Shown: one piece after another, positions 1 to 7,056 of the stretch
Layout of the letters: each line of letters starts with the position of its first letter
Position numbering within the stretch: the stretch's first letter is position 1
From: Microbacterium enclense
GTDB taxonomy: Bacteria; Actinomycetota; Actinomycetes; Actinomycetales; Microbacteriaceae
DNA length: 64,000 bases
NCBI RefSeq assembly: GCF_001456955.1
Contig: NZ_KQ758467.1
Coordinates: 124,001 to 188,000, forward strand
Reading direction: 5' to 3'
The notes under the pieces: generated by a model
What the model was told of the DNA's origin: nothing
Database searches by the model: none
What the model saw: only the letters and a program-made list of their open reading frames with translations
Program-made: the position numbers and the translations under genes

Positions 1-1
1 C

Positions 2-607
2 ACCAGTGACACCTTCCTCGATCGCCTGGCCGACGTGGTGCCCGTCGTCTACGGCGGGCGCCCGGCGCGCGTGCGCGCCGAGGACTACTACGTCGACGTC
101 GACAACGTCGCGGGCGGCCAAGCGGCGACCGGGTATCTGATCGCCCGCGGGCACCGCCGCATCGCGACCGTCTCGGGACCGCCCGACATGCCGGCCGGCA
201 TCGATCGCCTGCAGGGGTTCCGCGATGAGATGGCCGCGGCCGGTCTCGAACCCGTCGCCGTCGAGAACGGCGATTTCACCGAGATGGGCGGGGCGCTCGC
301 GATGAACCGCATCCTCTCGACCGGAGCCGAACTCGACGCGCTCTTCGTCGCGAGCGACCTCATGGCCCGCGGGGCGTACACCGCGCTGCGCGAGAAGGGG
401 ATCGAGCCGGGGCGCGACGTCGCCGTCATCGGCTTCGACGACTCTTCGGTGTCGACCGCCCTGACACCCGCGCTCACCACCGTGCGTCAGCCGTCGCTCA
501 CGCAGGGGCGACACATGGCATCCGTTCTGCTCGACATGCTCGCCGGACGGCCGGCGGTGCACGCGACGATCCTGCCGACCGAGATCGTGGAGCGCGCGTC
601 GGCCTGA
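2..607 (+). CDS. LacI-family regulator, C-terminal part
   Basis: The frame is open from base 2, so the start and the helix-turn-helix lie before the window. What remains is the periplasmic-binding-protein-like effector domain of a LacI/GalR repressor: an ARGHRRIATVSGP strand-turn, the FVASDLMARGA segment and the GFDDSSVS...LTTVRQP signature typical of the C-terminal subdomain. By family knowledge it binds a sugar or sugar-derived effector and controls a nearby sugar operon, which cannot be identified here because the upstream region is missing. It ends just before a cluster of short inverted repeats. The family call is firm; target and ligand are unknown. Confidence 0.9.
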   Translation, partial: TSDTFLDRLADVVPVVYGGRPARVRAEDYYVDVDNVAGGQAATGYLIARGHRRIATVSGPPDMPAGIDRLQGFRDEMAAAGLEPVAVENGDFTEMGGALAMNRILSTGAELDALFVASDLMARGAYTALREKGIEPGRDVAVIGFDDSSVSTALTPALTTVRQPSLTQGRHMASVLLDMLAGRPAVHATILPTEIVERASA

Positions 608-946
608 TGCGACGCCCTGGTGGGGCGGGGCCCAGCACGCTGCCGCGTCGGGCGGGCGACCCCGCGGCGCTTCGCGCTGCCACGAGAACAGGGGGATGCA
701 ACGAGAACAGGCCGTTGCGGCGGCGATGGTCCTGTCCTCGGGCGCGCAGCCTGTTCTCGTGACGCTCACACCAGAAAGCGGAGTCGCCCGTCTCGCCGAG
801 CAGGGGGGGTGCCCGCCGGCGAGCCGACGTCGGGTGAGCGGTTCCGGCCGGCCGCCCCGAGAACAGGGGATGCCACCAGTACAGGCCATCAGCGCTCGGA
901 TCCTCCTGTTGCGGGCGCATCGCCTGTTCTCGTCGCGGCGGGCGGA
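608..946. repeat. Intergenic cluster of GAGAACAGG words
   Basis: There is no convincing gene here. The word CGAGAACAGG occurs at about 682, 701 and 858 in forward orientation and about 750 and 923 in reverse. The 12-bp arms at 701-712 and 749-760 are perfect reverse complements, and 859-867 pairs with 923-931. Weaker versions (GTACAGG, TCCTGTTG) lie between them. It sits between two convergent genes (LacI end and nhaA end), so it may also serve as a bidirectional terminator. Confidence 0.65.
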
Positions 947-2278
947 TCAGCGCGGGCCGGGATGCGGCTGCTGGTACACGTCGGGAACGTCATCGCCGTC
1001 GGCATCCACGTTCTCGGCGAGGGCGAGATGCTTGTAGCGACGGTTGCGCACGAGCAGCACGCACGAGGCGAGCACGGATGCCAGCAGTGACGCGACCATG
1101 ATCGCGATCTTCGCGTCGTCGGTGTGGGGCGAGCCGGCGGGGAAGCTGAGCTCGGCGATCAGCAGCGAGACCGTGAAGCCGATGCCGGCGAGCAGGCCGA
1201 CGCCGGCGAGGTCGATCCATTTCAGCGCCGGGTCGAGCCGCACCTTCGTCAGGAGGGTGAGCAGGCGCACCCCGAGCAGGATGCCGATGGGCTTGCCCAG
1301 CACGAGGCCCGCGACGACGCCGATCGTGACCGGATCCGCGACGGCACGCAGAAGCCCCTCGCCGCCTTCGACGGGGACGCCCGCGGCGAAGAAGGCGAAC
1401 AGCGGCACGGCGATCCCGGCCGACAGCGGGCGGTAGCGGTGCTCGAACTGCTCGGCGAGGTCCATGCCCCGGTGCACCGGCTGCCGACGCGAGGGGGCGA
1501 CCGGGATGGTGAACGCCAGCGCGACGCCGGCGATCGTGGCGTGGACCCCCGACGCGTGCAGGAACGCCCACGCGGCGAAGCCGATCGGCAGGAGCACGAC
1601 CCACGCGGCCCACCCGTTGCGGGCGAACCAGGCCCGACCACGGTGCGCGACGGCGCCGTAGACGACGACGATGACGGCGAAGACGCCGAGCGGGAGCAGG
1701 TCGATGTCGCTGGTGTAGAAGATCGCGATGATCGCGATCGCGATGAGGTCGTCGACCACGGCGAGGGTCAGCAGGAAGATGCGCAGCGGCCCGGGCAGGT
1801 GCGAGCCGACGAGCGCGAGCACGGCGACGGCGAACGCGATGTCGGTGGCGGTGGGGATCGCCCATCCCGCCAGCAGGCTTGGCTGCGTGTGCACGACGGC
1901 CACGTAGATGAGCGCCGGCACCGCGACGCCCGCGAAGGCCGCGGTGACGGGCACGATCGCCGTGTTCAGCCGGCGCAGGCTCCCCGAGACGATCTCGCGC
2001 TTGAGCTCGAGACCGACCATGAAGAAGAAGACGGCGAGGAGCCCGTCCGCCGCCCACGCGCCGACGCTGAGCTCGAGGTGCCACGGCTCGTAGCCGAACC
2101 GGAAGTCGCGGAGCGCGACGTACGCGTCCGACGCGGGCGAGTTCGCCCACACGATGGCGGCGATCGCGGCGACCACCAGCAGCATTCCGCCGACGGACTC
2201 CCGACGCAGCAGCGTGGTGACGCGGTGCACCTCGGCATAGCCGGGCCAGCTGGGCGCGCGGACGGTGTCGTTGCTCAT
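947..2278 (-). CDS. nhaA: Na+/H+ antiporter NhaA
   Basis: A 443-residue membrane protein with about 11-12 hydrophobic segments, matching NhaA in length and motifs. The double aspartate of the transport site is visible in LAVVDDLIAIA (about residues 170-180). An upstream aspartate is in AIPTATDIAFAVAVLAL, and the early GLLAVFFFMVGLELKREI segment is also characteristic. NhaA exchanges cytoplasmic Na+ for external protons and contributes to pH and sodium homeostasis. The ATG at 2278 is preceded by GAGGAGCTCC, a good ribosome site. The roughly 20-residue hydrophilic tail rich in Asp is not typical of the transport core. It is a single gene with no obvious operon partner. Confidence 0.95.
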   Translation of the reverse strand: MSNDTVRAPSWPGYAEVHRVTTLLRRESVGGMLLVVAAIAAIVWANSPASDAYVALRDFRFGYEPWHLELSVGAWAADGLLAVFFFMVGLELKREIVSGSLRRLNTAIVPVTAAFAGVAVPALIYVAVVHTQPSLLAGWAIPTATDIAFAVAVLALVGSHLPGPLRIFLLTLAVVDDLIAIAIIAIFYTSDIDLLPLGVFAVIVVVYGAVAHRGRAWFARNGWAAWVVLLPIGFAAWAFLHASGVHATIAGVALAFTIPVAPSRRQPVHRGMDLAEQFEHRYRPLSAGIAVPLFAFFAAGVPVEGGEGLLRAVADPVTIGVVAGLVLGKPIGILLGVRLLTLLTKVRLDPALKWIDLAGVGLLAGIGFTVSLLIAELSFPAGSPHTDDAKIAIMVASLLASVLASCVLLVRNRRYKHLALAENVDADGDDVPDVYQQPHPGPR

Positions 2279-2460
2279 GGAGCTCCTCAGGGGTCGATCG
2301 ACAGAATGTCGACCAGACTTCCCGACGCACCGGCATCCACTCTACCGGCGGGCCCGACGGCTTCGACCGCCTCGGCCTCCTCTGTCGCGCCACGCTCGGC
2401 AGCCCATCGACGTGACCGGGGCGGACGGGCGTCCGCGGGGTCCGCCTCCCTGAACCCGGG

Positions 2461-2493
2461 CGGTCCCGGAGCCTGCCGACGCGTCCGGGACCG
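2461..2493 (-). terminator. Hairpin terminator after acidic protein
   Basis: Perfect 10-bp arms, CGGTCCCGGA at 2461-2470 and TCCGGGACCG at 2484-2493, with a 13-nt loop. It starts 7 bases past the stop codon at 2500 (reading leftward). There is no U-tract, as is usual in high-GC actinobacteria. Confidence 0.6.
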
Positions 2494-2499
2494 GAACCC

Positions 2500-2733
2500 T
2501 CAGTCCTCTTCGGGGTTGAAGTGCGATGCGGTGTCGGAGTGGCCCGCGGCGACACCGTCGGGGTCGTTCGGAATGGTGCCGTCGGCGCCGAGTCCGCCGG
2601 GCTTCTCTTCGCCGTCGGAGTCGTTCGCTGCGGCGGCGGGCGCGTCCTCAGCGGGGGAGACCTCGACGTCGGCGCCTTCGTAGGCGTTCTCGTCCGCGGC
2701 GGCCTGCGAGGGGTCGGAGATTTCGAATGCCAT
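2500..2733 (-). CDS. Small acidic hypothetical protein (77 aa)
   Basis: The protein starts MAFEISDPSQ and ends HFNPEED. It is rich in Asp, Glu, Ala, Gly and Pro with almost no hydrophobic stretches, so it is probably disordered and soluble. The ATG at 2733 is chosen because GAGAGG lies about 7 bases upstream; a longer open frame to 2901 exists but is unsupported, with arginine/proline-rich content. It is followed at once by a strong hairpin, which supports a real monocistronic unit. No function is recognised. Confidence 0.65.
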   Translation of the reverse strand: MAFEISDPSQAAADENAYEGADVEVSPAEDAPAAAANDSDGEEKPGGLGADGTIPNDPDGVAAGHSDTASHFNPEED

Positions 2734-2870
2734 GAGCGTGCCTCTCGTCGTCGGTGGCGGGGCGCCGGTCGGTGCCCGCCGGAGGGCCGACGTTACCGAC
2801 CGGCCGGGACGCGGCATCCCCGCTTGCGGCGGCGATGCGGGGTGTGCTGCGGGTCGCACCACCGCGCGGA

Positions 2871-2907
2871 GGTGCGGTGCGCCGCCCCCAATACGGCGCA
2901 CCGCACC
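2871..2907 (-). terminator. Terminator of cassette 1 operon
   Basis: Perfect 14-bp arms, GGTGCGGTGCGCCG (2871-2884) and its complement (2894-2907), around a 9-nt loop. It is about 38 bases past the stop of the last gene of the C-B-A operon (2945). Copy 2 of the cassette has a hairpin in the equivalent place (55466-55500). Confidence 0.7.
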
Positions 2908-2944
2908 CGAACGTCACGACCGAGGAGAATCGTCGACGAATCGA

Positions 2945-3322
2945 CTAGTCCGCCGTCGACGACTCGGCCTCAGCGGTGGGTTCGGCTTCCGAGTCGAAGT
3001 AACCGAGCGACTTCTCCTGGAGGAACGCGCAGAGTTCCGCGGCGATCTGCAGCTCGTGCGTGAGGGCGTTCAGCTCGAAGCTGCTGAGATCCAGCACGCC
3101 ATCGGATTGTTCGATGACGACGTGCCAGTCCATTTCATCGCCGTCCGGCTGCGGTTCGATCCAGACGGTGTTGGGGGCGTTCTCGAGCGGCACCACCACC
3201 AGGCCGGCCTCGCGCCCGCTCCCGGCTTCTTGCACAACCACGCGTACGGCTTCCGCCCCACCGCGGGCTGCGGCGAACTCGGCGACCCAGTGGTCGAGCG
3301 TCTTCTTGCTGTGGACGGGCAT
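2945..3322 (-). CDS. Cassette protein A, copy 1 (125 aa)
   Basis: Function unknown. The start MPVHSKKTLDHWVAEF at 3322 has a perfect AGGAGG 6 bases upstream; a longer frame to 3382 lacks such a site. The core holds GLVVVPLENAPNTVWIEP (about residues 40-57), the strand DWHVVIEQ, and a C-terminal helix pair LNALTHELQIAAELCAFLQEKS, followed by a short acidic tail. It is paralogous to protein E of the same cassette (shared S-K-x-TL-x-x-W-x-AEF, LV-x-x-PL-x-NA and LCAFLQ-x-KS) and roughly two-thirds identical to the copy at 55547-55924, with exactly the same length. It is last gene of the C-B-A operon and is separated from B by a hairpin. No signal peptide or membrane segment is seen. Confidence 0.85.
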   Translation of the reverse strand: MPVHSKKTLDHWVAEFAAARGGAEAVRVVVQEAGSGREAGLVVVPLENAPNTVWIEPQPDGDEMDWHVVIEQSDGVLDLSSFELNALTHELQIAAELCAFLQEKSLGYFDSEAEPTAEAESSTAD

Positions 3323-3354
3323 CACAACCTCCTGTGCCGATGCGGTCGAACGAA

Positions 3355-3380
3355 GAGCCCGCCCCGAGCGGGGCGGGCTC
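3355..3380 (-). other. Intra-operon hairpin between cassette genes B and A (copy 1)
   Basis: Perfect 11-bp arms, GAGCCCGCCCC and GGGGCGGGCTC, with a 4-nt GAGC loop, in the 76-bp gap between the B stop and the A start. Copy 2 has a hairpin in the same place with a different sequence. Likely an attenuator or mRNA-processing element. Confidence 0.65.
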
Positions 3381-3398
3381 ATCCGGGGGTCGGTCTGC

Positions 3399-3740
3399 TC
3401 AGGCCGCGGCGGCGAGGTGGACCCGGTGCGAGTCCTCCTGCTGGCGCCATGTGGCCGCGTTCAGCAGGAGTCCCGACGACATCGCGGCCTGATCGGCCAG
3501 GTGGCGCAGGTAGCCCCCCGAGAGGCGCTCGGACTCGGCTGACGAGTACTGGAACCGCAGCGAGATGGCCGGCTGGATCCACAGCGTCGTGCGGCTGTGC
3601 GCGGCGTCCGTATCGGTCCACGTGATCGTGAACGACTCGCTGCGGCGCAGTTTCGTGGACAGGACGACCTGCAGGTACTGCAGCAGGCGGTCGTCGATGT
3701 CGATCGGCTGGGGGTCGGAACCGTAGAAGAGCTTTCCCAT
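3399..3740 (-). CDS. Cassette protein B, DUF7882-like, copy 1 (113 aa)
   Basis: It belongs to a small actinobacterial family that databases often carry as DUF7882 or, without good reason, as ATP-dependent DNA ligase; this family name is from memory. Visible signature: MGKLFYGSD, then I-D-DRLLQYLQVV, STKLRRSESFTITW, a strand TTLWIQPAISLRFQY, and a C-terminal L-x-x-LADQAAMSSGLLL. No ligase lysine motif or nucleotide-binding loop is visible. The ATG at 3740 follows AGGAGTCATC. It is about 86% identical by hand count to the copy at 56003-56344 and more distantly related to 57832-58116 and 58721-59065. It lies between the membrane peptide C and protein A. Biochemical role unknown. Confidence 0.85.
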   Translation of the reverse strand: MGKLFYGSDPQPIDIDDRLLQYLQVVLSTKLRRSESFTITWTDTDAAHSRTTLWIQPAISLRFQYSSAESERLSGGYLRHLADQAAMSSGLLLNAATWRQQEDSHRVHLAAAA

Positions 3741-3772
3741 GATGACTCCTGAGGGTGGGAGGTGCGGGTGAT

Positions 3773-3940
3773 CTAGAAGACGAGGGGGGCGATGGCGCCG
3801 ACGGCCGTTGCCGACACGAGCGCGGCGGTGACGGTCACCGCGACGTAGATCCGCCGTGCGCCGGCATCGGCGGGCGTAGCGACGAACGTGGTGCGGCGGA
3901 GGGGGGTGGGCTGCGCCCAGGCGAGCACGTTGCTGGTCAT
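3773..3940 (-). CDS. Cassette peptide C, single-helix membrane peptide, copy 1 (55 aa)
   Basis: Short protein starting MTSNVLAWAQ, with a basic middle (PLRRTTF, ARR) and one hydrophobic helix covering about residues 31-55 up to the C-terminus, so probably an N-in membrane anchor. The ATG at 3940 is preceded by AAAGGA. It is the first gene of the C-B-A operon. The copy at 56378-56545 has exactly the same length and plan (MTSNV start, LRRRTF, terminal helix). A longer frame adds upstream residues but has no ribosome site. Function unknown; an anchor or sensor for B and A is a guess. Confidence 0.75.
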   Translation of the reverse strand: MTSNVLAWAQPTPLRRTTFVATPADAGARRIYVAVTVTAALVSATAVGAIAPLVF

Positions 3941-3985
3941 CACGATCGTCCTTTCGGCTGGGCCGAACAATCACTGCCCGGTGAT

Positions 3986-4035
3986 GATCAAGCTAGCAGA
4001 TAGTCAACCGACTTAGGTAACTGAGTTGAGTGTCA
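3986..4035. promoter_or_regulatory. Divergent promoter/operator of cassette 1
   Basis: Two blocks are conserved with copy 2 at identical spacing: GATCAAGCTAGCAGATA (from 3986) and a 23-bp block from 4013 to 4035 (TTAGGTAAC, three variable bases, GTTGAGTGTCA). On the minus strand this reads TTACCTAA, 17 bases, then TGC-TAGCTT, an extended -10 for the C-B-A operon. The conserved CAAC...GTTG half-sites around TTAGGTAAC make a plausible site for the adjacent MarR protein. Confidence 0.6.
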
Positions 4036-4131
4036 GGGTTACTGAATGTCACGATTGGTGAAGGTCAGCCTCGGAACTTTACGGAGCTAGGTATAGTTGG
4101 AGGCGACATACGAAACCGAGGGAGCGCGATG

Positions 4132-4614
4132 ATGAACGCAGAAACGGGTGAGACCTCCCCCCTGATGGCGGCGCTTGCGCTGTACAGCTGGGAGCGAGAC
4201 GACGCCGCTGCGCGGGCGCGGAAGCAGCTCGGGGTCAATGAACTCGACGCCAAAGCTCTGGCCTACATCAGCCTCAACCCGGGTGTGCGGCCCTCAGAGC
4301 TCGCCGGTCACCTCGGTGTGACCTCCGCCGGCATCACCACGCTGGTGGAGCGTCTCGTGCGTCGCGGCATCATGCGCCGCGAAGCCGACGAGAACGATCG
4401 GCGCGTCAGCCACATCCACCTCGCGATCGACCTCGAGAAAGAACCCTGGTCTCAGCTCGCCCACTTCCAGAACACGTTCCGAGGCGTCGTCGAACAGCTC
4501 GACCCTGAAGTCGAGCAGGACTTCGCGACGTTCCTGCGGCACGCGACCCTCGCCGCCAAAGAGCAGGCTGCCAGCGTCGACCGCGCCGCGGTCACCGGCG
4601 TCCCCGCGGCGTAA
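4132..4614 (+). CDS. Cassette regulator D, MarR family, copy 1
   Basis: A 160-residue winged-helix regulator. The DNA-binding core is visible: PSELAGHLGVTSAGITTLVERLV (helix-turn-helix, about residues 55-77) followed by the wing RREADENDRR. The flanking N-terminal ALYSWERDDAAARARKQLG and the C-terminal helix (FATFLRHATLAAKEQA) would form the dimer interface. It is divergent from C-B-A and likely represses the shared promoter. ATG 4132 is preferred over 4129 because it puts the same 34 bases after the -10 (TATAGT, 4092-4097) as in copy 2. Its stop abuts the stop of convergent protein E at 4615. The family is clear; ligand unknown. Confidence 0.9.
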   Translation: MNAETGETSPLMAALALYSWERDDAAARARKQLGVNELDAKALAYISLNPGVRPSELAGHLGVTSAGITTLVERLVRRGIMRREADENDRRVSHIHLAIDLEKEPWSQLAHFQNTFRGVVEQLDPEVEQDFATFLRHATLAAKEQAASVDRAAVTGVPAA

Positions 4615-4971
4615 TCAGTTCTGCGCGTCGGCGGCGAGCTGAGCCATGTGCTCCACCGACTTGCGCTGGAGGAAGGCGCACAGGTCGGCGGCGTGCATCA
4701 GCTCGCTGCTGAGCTCGTAGACCGCCTCAGGTGACAACTCCGTCACCTCGGGTTGCGCTTCGAACGTGACCCTCCAGTCGGGTTCACCGACGGCCCGCGG
4801 AGCCAGGTACACCGACGTGGTCGCGTTGGCCAGGGGGAAGATGACGAGCCCGCTGTCGACGCCGTCGACCGGATCCTGTTCGGCGACGAACGCGACGCCC
4901 CCGCCGGCGGCGCCGCTCGCGTCGAACTCCGCGAGCCACGCCTGCAACGTGTCTTTACTGCGAAACGGCAC
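4615..4971 (-). CDS. Cassette protein E, paralogue of A, copy 1 (118 aa)
   Basis: Unknown function. The GTG start at 4971 (VPFRSKDTLQAWLAEF) has GAGAGG about 8 bases upstream. The pattern parallels protein A: N-terminal helix, GLVIFPLANATTSVYLAP, strand DWRVTFEAQ, then LMHAADLCAFLQRKS. The family-specific AAGGGVAFVAEQ and EVTELSPE motifs distinguish E from A. Slightly over 80% identical by hand count to 57211-57567, with the same length. It is convergent with the MarR gene and the stops abut, a placement kept in copy 2. No export signal. Confidence 0.85.
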   Translation of the reverse strand: MPFRSKDTLQAWLAEFDASGAAGGGVAFVAEQDPVDGVDSGLVIFPLANATTSVYLAPRAVGEPDWRVTFEAQPEVTELSPEAVYELSSELMHAADLCAFLQRKSVEHMAQLAADAQN

Positions 4972-5094
4972 CCTCGCACCCTCTCGTGGTCTCGGCGGGC
5001 GGCATCCCGCCCTCAGAATCGTACGGCACCGCCGCTCATCCTCCCGGAGCGCGCGGAGCGGCTCCGCCCGCCGCGAGCGCGAGCACCGTCGCAC

Positions 5095-5141
5095 AGACGC
5101 GGAACGCGCACGCCCCGGTGGGACGTACGCGTTCCGCGTCT
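5095..5141 (-). terminator. Terminator of the fructoside operon
   Basis: A 14-bp perfect stem (AGACGCGGAACGCG and its complement at 5128-5141) with a 19-nt loop, 6 bases past the stop of the GH32-like gene at 5148. Confidence 0.75.
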
Positions 5142-5147
5142 CAGCTC

Positions 5148-6116
5148 TCAGCGTGAGAGGGCCGGCTGCTTTACGACGAGGCGGTCGCCGTCCCAGCCCA
5201 CGGGCATGGGGTCGGTGATGCCGCCGACGAAGCCGCCGTCGGGGCCGACGTTGCGGAACGCGAGCAGTTGCCAGGCGCCCGCGCGGTCCTGGATCAGGCG
5301 GCCGACGTACAGGTCGTCGTCGGTGATCGGCGTGGCGGTGCCGATGTCGAACGGGCCGAGCACGCTGTCGGCGGCCACCGCCCACACCGCACCGCGCGGG
5401 TGGCGCTCGCGCACGGCATCCATCGCCTGGGCGGTCATGCACGAGAACAGCAGCACGGCGCGACCGTCGACCTCTTCGACCTGGGTCACCTCGAGCTGAC
5501 CGAAGCCCTGCTCGCTGGGCTCGCTGACGGGAGCCTGCAGCGTCCACGTCTCGAGATCGGGCGAGGTCGCGTGGGCGACGACGCCGCTGCCGTTCAGCGG
5601 ACCGCGCGGCGTGCGGGCGGTGACGTACATGTGCCACCCGTCACCGGCGGGGTCGGCGAAGACCCACGGGTCGCGGAAGGCCTCGTCGTGCCAGGCGGTG
5701 GTGGCCAGGCGCTCGTAGATCTCGCCGTCGGCCTCCAGCACCGGGTTCGCCGGGTTCTTGTGCCAGGTGTACAGGTCGTCGCTGGTGGCGTAGCCGATGC
5801 GCTGCACGTTGCGTCCGTCGTCGCCGAGTCGGGAGCCCGTGTAGAAGAGGAACCAGGTGCCGTCTTCGCGCCGCACGGTCGAGCCGGTCCAGGTGGCGAG
5901 CGCGTCGAAGTCGTCGGCCCCGCCGCGCACGAGGGCGTCGGCGACGCGCTCCCACGACACGAGGTCGGTCGAGACGGCGTGGCCCACCGAGGCGCGGTAG
6001 TGGCGGTCTTCCGGGTCGTGCAGTGCGCGCGAGGCGTACAGGAAGAACAGGTGGTAGGTGTCACCGTCGTCGGCGAACCAGAAATCCCACACGTAGGAAT
6101 CGGCGAGGTCGAACAC
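5148..6116 (-). CDS. GH32-like beta-fructosidase
   Basis: A 322-residue protein of the five-bladed beta-propeller glycosidase fold (GH32/43/68 superfamily). Visible motifs are YVWDFWFADDGDTYHLFF near the N-terminus (candidate nucleophile Asp), TWTGS, HDEAFRDPWVF (the RDP motif) and a QLEVTQVEEV region that could carry the acid/base Glu. It is shorter than secreted invertases and has no signal peptide, so it probably acts in the cytoplasm on imported fructosides. The GTG at 6116 is chosen because GAGAG from the end of the kinase gene lies 8 bases upstream; the two genes are nearly contiguous. Last gene of the operon. Confidence 0.8.
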   Translation of the reverse strand: MFDLADSYVWDFWFADDGDTYHLFFLYASRALHDPEDRHYRASVGHAVSTDLVSWERVADALVRGGADDFDALATWTGSTVRREDGTWFLFYTGSRLGDDGRNVQRIGYATSDDLYTWHKNPANPVLEADGEIYERLATTAWHDEAFRDPWVFADPAGDGWHMYVTARTPRGPLNGSGVVAHATSPDLETWTLQAPVSEPSEQGFGQLEVTQVEEVDGRAVLLFSCMTAQAMDAVRERHPRGAVWAVAADSVLGPFDIGTATPITDDDLYVGRLIQDRAGAWQLLAFRNVGPDGGFVGGITDPMPVGWDGDRLVVKQPALSR

Positions 6117-6117
6117 G

Positions 6118-7056
6118 TCAGGCACTCTCTTTCGATGCAGCGGATCGCTGCAGGTCTTCTCGGGTCGGGGGGTCCATACCCTCGCGCCCGACCGTGATCG
6201 CGGCGGCTGCCGCGGCACGATGGAGGAGGGGAGGCAGGGTGGCGTCGTCGAGCGCGCGTACGGCCTCGCGCAGCTCGGCGGTGTCGCCGGAGATGTTCAG
6301 GATGCCGTCGAGCAGCGTCCCCATGAAGGTGTCGCCGGCGCCGACGGTGTCGACCACGAGCGTGGGGACGGCGGGGATCTCGACCGTGGCGTGCGCGGTG
6401 ACGCCGAGGGACCCGGCATCCCCGTCGGTGATGACAACGAGACCGGCGCCCAGCGCCACCCACTCGCGGGCGACCTCGACCGGCGCGACGCCCGGGTACA
6501 GCCACGCGGCGTCCTCGGCGCTGGCCTTTACGACGTCGCTCAGCGCGACGATCGCCTCGACGCGGACGCGGGCGTCGGCGACGCCGCCGGTGAGCGCGGG
6601 GCGGATGTTCGGGTCGTAGCTGATCAGCGCCGTGGCGCGGGCGCGCTCGACCGCCGCGCGGACCTCGTCGGCGCCGGGTGCGAGGGTCGCCGCGACCGAT
6701 CCGGTGTGGAAGATCCGCGCGGCCGGGATCTCGACGGGCGAGGGCAGCGTCCAATCGATGTCGAAGTCGTAGGTCGCGTTGCCGCGCTCGTCGATCATCG
6801 CGCGGGCGGTGGCGGTGCGCTCCGGGTCGCCCGCGGTGTGCAGGTCGACTCCGGATGCCGAGAGCCACGCGCGCAGTACGCCTCCGCGGTCGTCGTCGGC
6901 GACGCGTGCGACGAGGGCGGCATCCCGACCCAGGCGCCCGAGCGCGACGGTGACGTTCGCGGGGCTTCCGCCGGGGCGCTCGGCCGCCCCGGCGGAAGTG
7001 ATGACGATGTCGATGAGTGCTTCGCCGAGCACCACGACATCGAGCTCACGGCTCAT
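6118..7056 (-). CDS. PfkB-family carbohydrate kinase (fructokinase-like)
   Basis: A 312-residue ribokinase/PfkB-fold kinase. The N-terminal VLGEALIDIV and GGSPANVTVALGRLG sugar-binding motif and the C-terminal DTVGAGDTFMG anion hole with catalytic Asp are intact. Placed between the permeases and a GH32-like hydrolase, it most likely phosphorylates fructose released in the cytoplasm. The ATG overlaps the stop of the upstream permease (ATGA), indicating translational coupling. Substrate is inferred from context only. Confidence 0.88.
   Translation of the reverse strand: MSRELDVVVLGEALIDIVITSAGAAERPGGSPANVTVALGRLGRDAALVARVADDDRGGVLRAWLSASGVDLHTAGDPERTATARAMIDERGNATYDFDIDWTLPSPVEIPAARIFHTGSVAATLAPGADEVRAAVERARATALISYDPNIRPALTGGVADARVRVEAIVALSDVVKASAEDAAWLYPGVAPVEVAREWVALGAGLVVITDGDAGSLGVTAHATVEIPAVPTLVVDTVGAGDTFMGTLLDGILNISGDTAELREAVRALDDATLPPLLHRAAAAAAITVGREGMDPPTREDLQRSAASKESA

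Noticed and set aside
2734..2901. N-terminal extension of the small acidic protein
   Set aside because: Pro/Arg/Gly-rich extension crossing the terminator of the neighbouring operon; the downstream ATG has a proper ribosome site.
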